This document shows, piece after piece, positions 1 through 6,486 of a DNA stretch of 20,214 nt (the stretch's first letter is position 1; each line of letters begins with the position of its first letter). Origin of the DNA: a virus; the IMG/VR virus record IMGVR_UViG_3300036845_000531, positions 1 through 20,214 of that record; one strand, given 5' to 3'. The notes below the pieces were generated by a model that did not search any database, was not told the DNA's origin, and saw nothing but the letters and a program-made list of their open reading frames with translations. The position numbers and the translations under genes are program-made.

Positions 1-143
1 CTGGTCATCATCCGTGGCTCGCGGTCTGGATCGCTGGCCAGGTGCGCCGACGCCCGGTAGCCGTGCAGGCCGCTGGCCCCCCAGGGGATCTTCACCATTA
101 CGGCCAGGTCGCACTCCCTGATGTTGTTCAGGGGCGGCTCCAC
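1..143 (-). CDS. Partial hypothetical protein (C-terminus beyond left edge)
   Basis: An open minus-strand frame begins at a GTG (141-143) and stays open to the window edge, giving 47 residues that begin VEPPLNNIRECDLAVMVKIP. The GTG shares one base with the TAG stop of the upstream 53-aa gene, the tight coupling seen throughout this leftward run. I recognise no family. The fragment has no obvious membrane segment or metal-binding motif. An internal ATG (residue 16) could be an alternative start. The gene is supported by an uninterrupted frame, codon use like its neighbours, and the junction to the upstream gene. Confidence 0.5.
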   Translation of the reverse strand, partial: MEPPLNNIRECDLAVMVKIPWGASGLHGYRASAHLASDPDREPRMMT

Positions 144-304
144 TAGCGGACCAGGTACGTAGTCGAGGTGCGGTTCAGCTTGTGCTTCCTGCCACGGTAG
201 GCCGGATACAGCAGCCCGCCAGTGAACGGGATCAGCACCAGCCACCACAGCGCGCCCTCGGCCACGCTCATGCCGTGCTCTGTCTGTGCTATTGCCTGTC
301 TCAT
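143..304 (-). CDS. Small single-pass membrane protein (53 aa)
   Basis: The gene encodes 53 residues beginning MRQAIAQTEHGMSVAEGALW. It has one hydrophobic segment (about residues 17-35, including WWLVLIPFTGGLLYPAY) followed by a basic tail (RGRKHKLNR), so it probably sits in the host membrane with its C-terminus inside. Its ATG overlaps the TGA of the upstream 61-aa gene as ATGA. The same frame stays open farther upstream, but that extension lies inside the 61-aa Cys/His gene and has shadow-like composition, so I chose the ATG at 304. No family is recognised. Small membrane proteins like this are common in actinobacteriophage genomes, usually without known function. Confidence 0.6.
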   Translation of the reverse strand: MRQAIAQTEHGMSVAEGALWWLVLIPFTGGLLYPAYRGRKHKLNRTSTTYLVR

Positions 305-486
305 GACGACCGGCCCTCCATCGACCTCACGTACGGTAGCCTGCACTCGGGATGAGTGCGGACCTGCTTCTTCGGCGGTACGGTCCGGTGGACGACCTTG
401 TACTTGCCCTTGATCGTCTCGTGGCACCAGCCGCACGTGCCGTTGGTAGTGTTCTTCTTCCTGTCCAGGAAAGCTTTCCCTACCAC
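301..486 (-). CDS. Small Cys/His zinc-binding-like protein (61 aa)
   Basis: The gene encodes 61 residues from a GTG at 484-486. Cys18, Cys21 and His22 (CGWCH), then His45 and Cys48 (HPEC), form a likely single zinc site of the kind found in many small phage zinc-finger proteins. The protein is strongly basic (RKK, KGKYK, PPKKQVR), consistent with nucleic-acid binding, but no specific function can be assigned. An AGAGGA stretch about 11 bases upstream could be the ribosome site. The 42-base gap to the HTH gene contains a TATAGT (507-512, minus strand) resembling a -10 box, without a clear -35. A membrane protein gene follows through an ATGA overlap. Confidence 0.62.
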   Translation of the reverse strand: MVGKAFLDRKKNTTNGTCGWCHETIKGKYKVVHRTVPPKKQVRTHPECRLPYVRSMEGRSS

Positions 487-528
487 AGTACACTGTCCTC
501 TACTAGACTATACTGACTGTACGTAGCG

Positions 529-1134
529 CTACCCGTCGTGGCCTAGAGGGATCTGAGGCTCGCCGCTGACTACCATCGCCTCGACCAGCTCCACGATCTC
601 CTTGTCAACCTCGCCGTTGTCGATCTCCAGCTTGGTAGGCATGTCCAGGCCGTTCAGCTTGGCACGCCGGGTGTACACCGCGACCAGGCCGTGCAGCGCC
701 TTAATCGTCGGGTCGTCGTCGTCCAGCTCCTCAGTCTCGTAGACCGGTACGTTCTCGTCGCCCCGCTGGTAGTACACGAACTCGCCTGTTTCGTCCCGCA
801 GGTTTTTGCGTCTGCCGTTAGCGTCCAGGATGTACCGCGTTACGATGCCCTTGGCGCTGACTACTGGGTGTCCCTTGGCGATGATCGTCCAGTATTCCTG
901 CTCCACCTGATCTAGCTTCAGGTTCTCCTGGGTTCGCAGCGCCTCCACGTCGGGTGACGGGTACTCTGTGAAGTAGTCCTGTACCGCCTTGTACGCTGCT
1001 CCGGGACTGGCGTATCCCACCTCGTCGGCTATCTGCTGCCAGGTCTTGCCGATGGTACGCAGCGTTACGGCTCTCTCTCGCTTTTCCTTGGCCACGGTTT
1101 TCCGGCGTACCATGTCGCCGCTCATCCTGGCCAC
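529..1134 (-). CDS. Helix-turn-helix protein, possibly terminase small subunit
   Basis: The gene encodes 201 residues. The N-terminus is basic, and residues about 25-55 (RTIGKTWQQIADEVGY, then SPGAAYKAVQDYF) read as a helix-turn-helix. The middle is charged and helical and the C-terminus is acidic. HTH proteins of this size and layout are often small terminase subunits in actinobacterial phages, where the HTH binds the packaging site, but no large terminase is in the window, so a transcriptional regulator is equally possible. The start is a GTG at 1132-1134 preceded by GGGAGGA with a five-base spacer. The in-frame ATG at residue 4 would be too far from that site. It lies one base beyond the stop of the upstream 117-aa gene, so the two are probably cotranscribed. 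Confidence 0.72.
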   Translation of the reverse strand: MARMSGDMVRRKTVAKEKRERAVTLRTIGKTWQQIADEVGYASPGAAYKAVQDYFTEYPSPDVEALRTQENLKLDQVEQEYWTIIAKGHPVVSAKGIVTRYILDANGRRKNLRDETGEFVYYQRGDENVPVYETEELDDDDPTIKALHGLVAVYTRRAKLNGLDMPTKLEIDNGEVDKEIVELVEAMVVSGEPQIPLGHDG

Positions 1135-1135
1135 G

Positions 1136-1489
1136 TTAGTCCTCCCTGTGGCACGGGCACTTGCCTCCGCACTTGCACTCTTTACCGTACAGGCTGCTGA
1201 GGTCCAGCCCGCTTGTTTCCTCGAACGCCTTCACTTGCTGCTCGCTGAGCTGGCTCAGCACCAGCGGTCCCTGATACTCGAACGGCTGCCCGGTAACCTT
1301 GTGCAGCCGCGTCATCTGGATCTTGGCCAGGACCTCGATGCTCTGTCCAGCGTCTCCTTCTTCCCATCCCATGCTGACATACCCACCGCAGTCAATGCAC
1401 CGGTACTCGAAGCTGGCCTGGATTACGGGCAGCAGCAGCATCCGGTGGATCCCGCACGACACCGGGAAGTCTTCTACGTTGATTCTCAT
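1136..1489 (-). CDS. Hypothetical Cys-rich protein (117 aa)
   Basis: The gene encodes 117 residues. Cys31-x2-Cys34 (CIDCGG) lies near the N-terminus, and the C-terminus is a dense Cys cluster (KECKCGGKCPCHRED). Together they could hold one or two zinc ions. The central part (IEVLAKIQMTRLHKVTGQPF) looks like a small folded domain. No family is recognised. The ATG at 1487-1489 is preceded by GGAGGA with a short spacer, a strong ribosome site. A 15-bp hairpin stands just upstream, between this gene and the membrane protein gene, so expression of this pair may depend on read-through. The HTH gene begins one base after its stop codon. Confidence 0.65.
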   Translation of the reverse strand: MRINVEDFPVSCGIHRMLLLPVIQASFEYRCIDCGGYVSMGWEEGDAGQSIEVLAKIQMTRLHKVTGQPFEYQGPLVLSQLSEQQVKAFEETSGLDLSSLYGKECKCGGKCPCHRED

Positions 1490-1511
1490 CGCGGTCCTCC
1501 TCCGCCTCAGG

Positions 1512-1555
1512 GCCTGGTCCGGCCGGTATACTCCGCTGGCCCGGCCGGACCAGGC
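1512..1555 (-). terminator. 15-bp perfect hairpin, terminator or attenuator
   Basis: Arms 1512-1526 and 1541-1555 are perfectly complementary (outer part GCCTGGTCCGGCC) around a 14-base loop. It lies 11 bases after the stop of the 79-aa gene in the leftward reading direction. There is no U-run, as is usual for GC-rich actinobacterial hairpins. The next gene begins only 23 bases farther on, so partial termination is likely. Confidence 0.65.
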
Positions 1556-1565
1556 GCTCAGGCGG

Positions 1566-1805
1566 CTAGTGTCCGACTAGCTGACTCACGTAATACGCCA
1601 GGGTGGCGAACCCCAGAAACCACTTGGCCAGGTTGCTGAGCACGGTTAGCTTGGTTGGCTTCCTGGCCATCCATCCGCCGTAGTAGGCCGCCCTGGCAGC
1701 GGTCCGCTGGCCGTCGTCCTGGGCGATCATCGAGTGGGAGTCAAGCCACCCGTCCCAGCCCTTGTCCGGGAACCGCGTCTCCTCTGGCTGCAGCGGCTTG
1801 CTCAC
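1566..1805 (-). CDS. Small membrane-anchored protein (79 aa)
   Basis: The gene encodes 79 residues with a soluble, charged N-terminal half (SKPLQPEETRFPDKGWDGW) and one C-terminal hydrophobic segment (about residues 57-77, including WFLGFATLAYYVSQLVG). This suggests a tail-anchored membrane protein. The start is a GTG at 1803-1805 that overlaps the TGA of the upstream 278-aa gene as GTGA, implying translational coupling. No family is recognised. A strong hairpin follows the stop codon, so this is the last gene of its unit in the leftward direction. Confidence 0.6.
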   Translation of the reverse strand: MSKPLQPEETRFPDKGWDGWLDSHSMIAQDDGQRTAARAAYYGGWMARKPTKLTVLSNLAKWFLGFATLAYYVSQLVGH

Positions 1806-2638
1806 GTGTGCCGCCCGCGTCCCCGCGACCGTGGCCGGGTCCCGCCCCCTACCGGTATCGGGCCAGGGTCCTCCACGCTTACGGGCGTTCCGTCCGCCTC
1901 GCCGTCTGGCGTCTCCCGGCCATCAGCCTGCCCAGCCGGTGCTTCCCCGTCCTCAGGTTCTGGACCGGACGCCAGTCCCTCGGTCCCGGAGCTGCCTTCG
2001 TCCTCGGCTGGACCTTGGTCCCCTTCGGCGTCATGCACTTCGGGCAGTTCACTGCCAGGAAGTGGCCCGGGTGCTTCGGGTCCTCCCTCTGCCGGTGGTC
2101 CGCCTGGGAGTGTCCCCCCGCTATCATCCGGTTCGCCTTCTGGCGTGCTCTCCTCGACACGTTCATCTGCCTTCTCCTTCTCCCGGTACCCGATGATGTC
2201 GCCGGTCCCGTCGTCGGCCAGAATGTCGTCGGCCGCAGCGATGTACTCCTGCAGCCTGTGGTACTTCTCGGCCACGACCAGGCCGTCCCCGACCAGCACG
2301 ATGCACCGGTTGGGGATGTCGGACAGTTCCAGCATCAGCATGATCCGGCGCTGGTATGCCTCGATCTGCTCGTTGGTGAAGTAGGGCGGCAGCAGCACCA
2401 CCAGGGTCTCCCCCGGCTGCAGCACGCTGACCGACCTTCTGAGGGCCTCCCTGATGGCGTCCGACCTCATGGCCGGGGCGTGCACCAGCCTGCACACCGG
2501 GCAGTCGTCCTCCCCCACGTGCAAGGCCAGGAGGTGACCGCACTCGGGGCACGGTCCCATCACGTGGTCGCCCTGCTGTACCCGGTACAGGCAGTGAATC
2601 CTGGCCGCCTGCAGTACGGCGATCGGTCCGGTTGTCAT
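1802..2638 (-). CDS. Zinc-ribbon protein with long disordered acidic Pro/Gly-rich tail (278 aa)
   Basis: The gene encodes 278 residues. A treble-clef or zinc-ribbon motif is formed by Cys30-x2-Cys33 and Cys46-x2-Cys49. A folded region of about 90 residues follows, containing GETLVVLLPPYFTNEQIEAY and CIVLVGDGLVVAEK, with alternating hydrophobic strands. The last 110 residues or so are rich in Pro, Gly, Glu and Asp with almost no hydrophobic residues, so they are probably disordered. I recognise no named family. The ATG at 2636-2638 overlaps the TGA of the upstream gene as ATGA, and I prefer it over the in-frame start at 2701. The preceding gene also has CxxC pairs, so the two products may form a complex, which is inference only. 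Confidence 0.65.
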   Translation of the reverse strand: MTTGPIAVLQAARIHCLYRVQQGDHVMGPCPECGHLLALHVGEDDCPVCRLVHAPAMRSDAIREALRRSVSVLQPGETLVVLLPPYFTNEQIEAYQRRIMLMLELSDIPNRCIVLVGDGLVVAEKYHRLQEYIAAADDILADDGTGDIIGYREKEKADERVEESTPEGEPDDSGGTLPGGPPAEGGPEAPGPLPGSELPEVHDAEGDQGPAEDEGSSGTEGLASGPEPEDGEAPAGQADGRETPDGEADGTPVSVEDPGPIPVGGGTRPRSRGRGRHT

Positions 2639-3120
2639 CCGCCCGGCCTCCATCCCGCTCCGGCAGCCAGCAGGCCGCTCTGCTTCATCGGCGTAAAGCA
2701 CACCATGCAGACGGTGTTGCCGTTCACGAACACGTCCGCTGGCCGCACTGGCGGGATCAGGTCGGGGTGGGTGCCGTTCTGGCCCTGCATCGCGAACGGG
2801 TTCTGGGCCATCTGCGCTCCGGCCTCCAGTGCGCTCTGCATCGCCTGCATGAACTCAGGCATGCCCTGCACGATTCCGGCTGCTTTCAGCTTTCCGGCCA
2901 GCTCCTGGATCGCGATCTTGTGGTTGTTCAGGCAGTTGCAGCACGCGGGCCTCCACGCCTGCTGAGGGGCCATCATCTGCTGGAACGCGGCAGCCATCTG
3001 GGCTGCCTCTTCCGGAGTCGGCTCCCGGTCCTCCGGGGCGTCCGGCGGAGCGCCCTGGGCCGCTTGCTGGCTGGCCGCAGTCCACGCCGCAGCGGGACCG
3101 GTCGGCTCGTCGTCTTTCAT
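2635..3120 (-). CDS. Hypothetical Cys-pair protein (161 aa)
   Basis: The gene encodes 161 residues. The N-terminus is Ala/Pro/Glu-rich and probably disordered up to about residue 50. It is followed by Cys60, Cys61 and Cys63 (ACCNC), a helical stretch (residues 65-110, rich in Met, Ala and Gln), and a second pair Cys138-x2-Cys141 (CMVC). The two Cys groups plausibly make one zinc site that brackets the helical part. No family is recognised. The ATG at 3118-3120 is preceded by GGAGAGG. The gene overlaps the following 278-aa gene by four bases (ATGA), so the two are almost certainly cotranslated. Confidence 0.62.
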   Translation of the reverse strand: MKDDEPTGPAAAWTAASQQAAQGAPPDAPEDREPTPEEAAQMAAAFQQMMAPQQAWRPACCNCLNNHKIAIQELAGKLKAAGIVQGMPEFMQAMQSALEAGAQMAQNPFAMQGQNGTHPDLIPPVRPADVFVNGNTVCMVCFTPMKQSGLLAAGAGWRPGG

Positions 3121-3130
3121 TGTGCCTCTC

Positions 3131-3211
3131 CTAGTCGGTTGCCCACTTGTAGAACATGGTTGCCACGTAGGCCGCAGCTCCCACGCACGAGAACACTGCC
3201 ATCGTGATCAC
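3131..3211 (-). CDS. Candidate membrane microprotein (26 aa)
   Basis: The reading frame starts at a GTG (3209-3211) that overlaps the TGA of the Arg-rich 59-aa gene as GTGA. It gives 26 residues, with one hydrophobic span (MAVFSCVGAAAYVATMF) and a short polar end (YKWATD). An internal ATG at 3200-3202 is an alternative start. The size is at the limit of what sequence alone can support. The stop-start overlap and the clean hydrophobic segment argue for a real single-pass microprotein. No function can be proposed. Confidence 0.4.
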   Translation of the reverse strand: MITMAVFSCVGAAAYVATMFYKWATD

Positions 3212-3387
3212 TCGGTGCCCCTTCCACGGTTGGTAGCCAGGGTGTTCCACCTAGCGCGGCTGCGCCGCTCCGGGTGAGCCAGCTCGTAGCGCTGGTTGCG
3301 GGCCTGGCCCTTGCTGCTGGTGTTGTACCTAGCGTTGGCCAGCCTGCGCCGCTCAGCCCGGTCAGCTTCCGCTTGATCCGAACCCAT
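3208..3387 (-). CDS. Small Arg-rich repeat-like protein (59 aa)
   Basis: The gene encodes 59 highly basic residues. Two imperfect repeats of about 14-15 residues can be seen, ARYNTSSKGQARNQ and then RYELAHPERRSRARW, each with an aromatic-x-x-Ser/His-x-(K/E)-(G/R) core. Similar Arg-rich RYxxSxKGxAR patterns recur in small phage proteins of unknown role and suggest nucleic-acid binding. The ATG (3385-3387) lies 26 bases inside the end of the dUTPase gene. The stop overlaps the next start as GTGA. The frame has none of the low-complexity look of antisense shadows in this GC-rich sequence. Confidence 0.55.
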   Translation of the reverse strand: MGSDQAEADRAERRRLANARYNTSSKGQARNQRYELAHPERRSRARWNTLATNRGRGTE

Positions 3388-4063
3388 TGGTGCCCCGCTC
3401 GCTGTCCGGCAGTGCCACGTACGGCTCTACGAAGTGGACCTGCAGGCCCTCCAGCAGGTTCGGCAGGACGATAAGCTGGGCCACCCGGGTGCCCCTGGGC
3501 AGGTGCAGGATGCTGCACTGGCCCAGCGGATCGGCGGTAAGAGGCCGGTACAGCATGACCCGCAGCTCGCCCCGCCATCCTTCGTCGATGATCCCGGCCA
3601 TCACGATCAGGCCGTGCTTGCTCCAGGTCGAGGACCGCCCCGTAATCCAGCCGAACGTGCCGTGGGGCAGCGCGACCGCTACGCCGCATGGCACGTTCGC
3701 GGTGCCGCCCGGCGCGACCTCCACGTCCTGTGACAGAGCCAGATCCAGGCCGCAATCGCCCGCGTACGACGGAGGGGTGAACGGCGGCAGGTCCTGGCCG
3801 TCCGTGCGCTTGGCTACCAGAACGTGGCGGGAGAAGTCTTGTGAACCGCCGGACGTAGCGCCCAGGCTGTCCTGGACGTGAACAGGACCACGACGGGTCC
3901 GGCGGCGTTCCGCTATCACGTCCCGCTGGGTCATCTGCTCAGCGTCCCCCGGAAACGGGCTGGCCGTCGGGAACGGTGGCCACGGGTCGTCTGGCCTGGC
4001 CGGAACCCGGAATGTCCGGATCTCGCTCCCTAGCGGGTAGTCGGCTCCGTCGGCGTCGTTCAT
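3362..4063 (-). CDS. dut: dUTPase (dUTP diphosphatase) with N-terminal extension
   Basis: The 233-residue product hydrolyses dUTP to dUMP and pyrophosphate, keeping uracil out of DNA and supplying dUMP. All five motifs of the trimeric dUTPase family are visible: AGDCGLDL (101-108), GRSSTWSKHGL (142-152), GIIDEGWRGEL (157-167), RGTRVAQLIVLP (190-201), and the C-terminal arm RGTNGFGSSG (223-232) that closes over the nucleotide. The catalytic Asp of motif 3 (GIID) is present. The family is usually about 140-160 residues, so the first 80 or so residues are an unexplained extension. An internal ATG at residue 44 could shorten it, but the ATG at 4061-4063 overlaps the upstream stop as ATGA. It lies directly after the putative nucleotide pyrophosphohydrolase and PurZ-like genes, a nucleotide-pool cluster. 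Confidence 0.93.
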   Translation of the reverse strand: MNDADGADYPLGSEIRTFRVPARPDDPWPPFPTASPFPGDAEQMTQRDVIAERRRTRRGPVHVQDSLGATSGGSQDFSRHVLVAKRTDGQDLPPFTPPSYAGDCGLDLALSQDVEVAPGGTANVPCGVAVALPHGTFGWITGRSSTWSKHGLIVMAGIIDEGWRGELRVMLYRPLTADPLGQCSILHLPRGTRVAQLIVLPNLLEGLQVHFVEPYVALPDSERGTNGFGSSGS

Positions 4064-4560
4064 GACATCCACCTTCCGTGCTCTCGGACATAGCGCCCTA
4101 TGTAAGTGTAGATCGTGCCGTCGTGCCAGGTGTCGCCGCGCGGCTCCCGGCCCATCTGCCACGCACTGAACAGGCGAGAGGTCTTGCCCATCAGGTAGAA
4201 CCCGATGGCCATCTCCAGGCCAGCCCGCTCGCGCGACTCGCGGTCGAGGTCGGCTCCGGCGGGCAGCAGGGCCTCCATTGACTTGCCCATGATCACGAAG
4301 TCGTAGCCGCCGTACTCGTCGGCCTTGTCCTTGAGGCCCTGCAGGTCGGCCTCGAACGTGGCGCGCAGCCACTTTTCGATCTTGTCCCACTGGGCGTCGG
4401 CCTCCTGCACCCGGGGTGTAGCGGGTCCCATCCACGTCGAGCTGCACTTGAGACCGCTACGGAGTGCGGCAACCAGGCCGCAGTCGCCGCACACGTCGGT
4501 GTCGCCTGGTTCGACGCTGGGCCACAGGTGGCCGTTCTCGTCGCGGTAGGTGACAGGCAT
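4060..4560 (-). CDS. MazG/Nmad1-like putative nucleotide pyrophosphohydrolase (MazZ candidate)
   Basis: The gene encodes 166 residues. The N-terminus carries Cys24-x2-Cys27 and Cys39, possibly a small zinc site. The C-terminal domain (about 60-166) resembles all-alpha MazG-superfamily or DUF1599/Nmad1-type phage proteins: DEYGGYD (81-87), Glu116 in GLEMAIGFYLMGKTSRLFSAW, then DTWHD (143-147) and the YxxIxRYVREHGRW end. The acidic residues would bind Mg in a dNTP pyrophosphohydrolase. In Z-genome phages MazZ converts dGTP and dATP to the monophosphates, making dGMP for PurZ. Here the ATG shares one base with the purZ stop (TGATG), which strongly suggests a linked function. Assignment to MazZ rests on context plus fold-level resemblance; an Nmad1 protein of unknown substrate is the alternative. 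Confidence 0.6.
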   Translation of the reverse strand: MPVTYRDENGHLWPSVEPGDTDVCGDCGLVAALRSGLKCSSTWMGPATPRVQEADAQWDKIEKWLRATFEADLQGLKDKADEYGGYDFVIMGKSMEALLPAGADLDRESRERAGLEMAIGFYLMGKTSRLFSAWQMGREPRGDTWHDGTIYTYIGRYVREHGRWMS

Positions 4561-5711
4561 CAGGACCGCGCCAGAGAGTTCTGGAGGTTGATGATGGTCG
4601 AGGGCGAGGTACCGACCAGCTCGACCGGGCGGCCGATGTCGGCGGACCGGGACGCGAGCAGGCGATCCCACGCGTGCATCTTGTGGTCGGGGATGTCCTT
4701 CTCGAACCACAGGCCGGACAGCTCCGGGATCACGTAGTCGGCCATCGTGAGAGCAGCATGCACGGGGGACCCGGGGCCATGTCCGTGACCGTTGGCCTCC
4801 ATCGCCGCGCGTGCCAGGCGGCCATCCCACTGGCCGACCCGCCGCACCTTACGGGTGACCGTAGTGTGCTCCTCCGGCAGGCCAAGCGCCTCCCACGTGG
4901 TTTCGTGCAGGAGGGGACCTGAGTTGCCAGCCACCCGGATGGGCAGGGTACGGAACACTACCCACGCCTCGAACCTGAAGCCACCGGCCGACCACGGCGC
5001 GATCCCGGCCATGGCCAGCATGTCCATCGCGGTGCAGTCGGACGAGGTGCACTGAGGGTAGTAGCCCGCATGGGTGCCCAGCAGGTAGCCCTGGGTTCCC
5101 TCGACCAGCACCTGGCCGCCGTCGCCCAGGTGGCCCATTGCATCGCGAGCTACGGACCCACCGAACCTGGTGAAGCGGTCCAGGAGGCGGCAGTCCCCCG
5201 CGAGGGTGGCCTCCCTCATCGCGCGGGACGCGCGGGCAGCTCCGATTCCCTTGGCAGTCGATCCGATCCGGTCCGACAGGTTGCGTCCGGCCTCGGCTTG
5301 CTTGTGACCGTCCTCTATCACCGTGGCGGTCCAGTCCACGGTCAGGCGTTCCCCGGCGTTGTACCCGGCCGCGTCGAGCGCAGCCACCTCTGCAAGGAGG
5401 ACCTGGGGGTCAACCTCGGACCCGGCCGCGATCGCCAGCATCGACGAGGTGTTGCTGACCGCCGCGACCGGGACCTGCCGGAGCCGCCACGGATGGCGGT
5501 CGGACGCGTGGAAGTCGGGACCGGGGTCGGGAAGCTCGGTGGCGGCCGAGTTCGTGCAGTCCGGCGGGCACCGGCCGATGACGGTGTGACCGGCGTTAGG
5601 TCCGGCAACGCGAATGGCGAGTCCGTTGGTGTGAAGGGAACAGAGGTAGGCGGCGATCGCGCCCTTGCCCTCGGACCCGTACTGGCCTCCTACGACGGCC
5701 TGCAGTGTCAC
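4560..5711 (-). CDS. purZ: PurZ-like N6-succino-2-amino-2'-deoxyadenylate synthase (PurA family)
   Basis: The gene encodes 383 residues of the adenylosuccinate synthetase family. The P-loop reads GGQYGSEGKG (8-17). PurA has GDEGKG with a catalytic Asp, and replacement of that Asp by Ser is the diagnostic change of PurZ, which joins aspartate to dGMP on the way to dZMP (2-aminoadenine). Other PurA landmarks are kept: AGPNAGHT with its His, TAKGIGAARASRAMR, VLVEGTQGYLLGTHAGYYP, RKVRRVGQWDGRLAR, and a C-terminal GRPVELVGTSPS. Family members are about 340-430 residues. The GTG start (5709-5711) is preceded by AAGGAGA. A promoter-like element lies at 5771-5800 and the MazZ candidate follows by TGATG. 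Ordinary PurA is the alternative, but the Ser argues against it. ATP versus GTP as phosphate donor cannot be settled here. Confidence 0.88.
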   Translation of the reverse strand: MTLQAVVGGQYGSEGKGAIAAYLCSLHTNGLAIRVAGPNAGHTVIGRCPPDCTNSAATELPDPGPDFHASDRHPWRLRQVPVAAVSNTSSMLAIAAGSEVDPQVLLAEVAALDAAGYNAGERLTVDWTATVIEDGHKQAEAGRNLSDRIGSTAKGIGAARASRAMREATLAGDCRLLDRFTRFGGSVARDAMGHLGDGGQVLVEGTQGYLLGTHAGYYPQCTSSDCTAMDMLAMAGIAPWSAGGFRFEAWVVFRTLPIRVAGNSGPLLHETTWEALGLPEEHTTVTRKVRRVGQWDGRLARAAMEANGHGHGPGSPVHAALTMADYVIPELSGLWFEKDIPDHKMHAWDRLLASRSADIGRPVELVGTSPSTIINLQNSLARS

Positions 5712-5770
5712 TAGCTCTCCTTAGGGTTGCGGTCCCCGGTGGGCATCCACCAGCCGGGGACCGTAGGACC

Positions 5771-5800
5771 AGGCTACCCTGGCACTTGTCGGCGTGTCAA
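5771..5800 (-). promoter_or_regulatory. Promoter-like element upstream of purZ
   Basis: On the minus strand TTGACA (5795-5800) is followed after 18 bases by TAGCCT (5771-5776). The spacer contains GACAA four bases after the -35, as in six other elements of this window. Transcription would begin near 5764, about 50 bases before the purZ start. The element overlaps the last codon of the resolvase gene. Confidence 0.7.
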
Positions 5801-6337
5801 CAACGGGGAAGAGGGGTCGCGGGCAGCCCACACGACGCCGTGAGACGCGGCATCGCGGCGATGGGGACGGCCGGGCAGGTCGAAGTCGGGACCACGGTAC
5901 TTGAACCGGCCGGAGCCGAGGACGCGGCTCTTCATCTTGAAACCGGACGACTTGGCGATAGCCCGGCCAGCCTTCAGGTTACCCTTGGCGTCCTGCTGGG
6001 TGAGGGGCAGGCTGGCACGGTCGGCCAGGTACCGGACTACGCCGACGCACTGGGAAGTAAGCAGCTCGGAATAGCCCTGCTCGCGGGCCAGCCACGGGTA
6101 CAGGGAATAGCGCTCCAGGACCAGGTGGTGGAGGGAGGGGATCAGGGTCTCCAGCTTGCGGTAGAGCTGCTGTGGCTCCAGGGTCAGGCAGGTGAGCAGG
6201 ACGATCCGGCCCTTGGTGGACTGGTCGATGCAGTCGCCAGCGTAGCGCATGGAGCAGCCAGGGCGGAGCAGGAAGATAGCGAGGCCGCACCACGATTCGC
6301 CAGGGTCTACGGCAGCGACCTGGTAGCCCCTGGACAT
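5774..6337 (-). CDS. RuvC-like Holliday junction resolvase
   Basis: The gene encodes 187 residues with the RNase H fold signature of phage RuvC-like resolvases. Asp11 lies in strand 1 (VAAVDPGESWCGLAIF), Glu75 in LVLERYSLYP, and the C-terminal acidic site is His159-x2-Asp162 in HRRDAASHGVVWA. These four residues would bind the two metal ions that cut branched DNA, removing recombination and replication intermediates before packaging. Length is close to RuvC (about 170). The ATG at 6335-6337 shares one base with the stop of the upstream 49-aa gene. The last codons overlap the purZ promoter element. Direct homology to bacterial RuvC versus a phage-specific RNase H-like nuclease cannot be separated by eye. 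Confidence 0.85.
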   Translation of the reverse strand: MSRGYQVAAVDPGESWCGLAIFLLRPGCSMRYAGDCIDQSTKGRIVLLTCLTLEPQQLYRKLETLIPSLHHLVLERYSLYPWLAREQGYSELLTSQCVGVVRYLADRASLPLTQQDAKGNLKAGRAIAKSSGFKMKSRVLGSGRFKYRGPDFDLPGRPHRRDAASHGVVWAARDPSSPLLTRRQVPG

Positions 6338-6486
6338 CAGGACCCGCTGCCCAGGACGCGGCGCAGAAGACGGGCAACAGGCGACTCATTTTCCAGGTCC
6401 TGGCGCTCCTGCTCCTCGCGCATGGCGACGTGATCGGGACACGGACAGTCGTTGTCCTCGTCGTAGTGAGCGTCCGGGTAGCTCAT
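6337..6486 (-). CDS. Small acidic protein with CPC motif (49 aa)
   Basis: The gene encodes 49 residues, beginning MSYPDAHYDEDNDCPCPDHV, with CPC at 14-16 and His19, then a charged helical stretch (REEQERQDLENES) and a basic end (ARLLRRVLGSGS). Whether the Cys and His bind metal is unclear. No family is recognised. Support comes from the junctions: its ATG overlaps the stop of the 34-aa membrane gene (ATGA) and its TGA overlaps the resolvase start (TGATG). It is therefore one link of an unbroken chain of coupled genes running from the polymerase to the resolvase. Confidence 0.55.
   Translation of the reverse strand: MSYPDAHYDEDNDCPCPDHVAMREEQERQDLENESPVARLLRRVLGSGS

Noticed and set aside
1655-2965. 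A 436-codon open frame on the plus strand
   Set aside because: It spans several coupled minus-strand genes and has no recognisable domain or ribosome site.
4560-5711. Ordinary host-like PurA (adenylosuccinate synthetase)
   Set aside because: The catalytic Asp of the GDEGKG motif is Ser and the gene lies among phage replication genes, which fits PurZ better.
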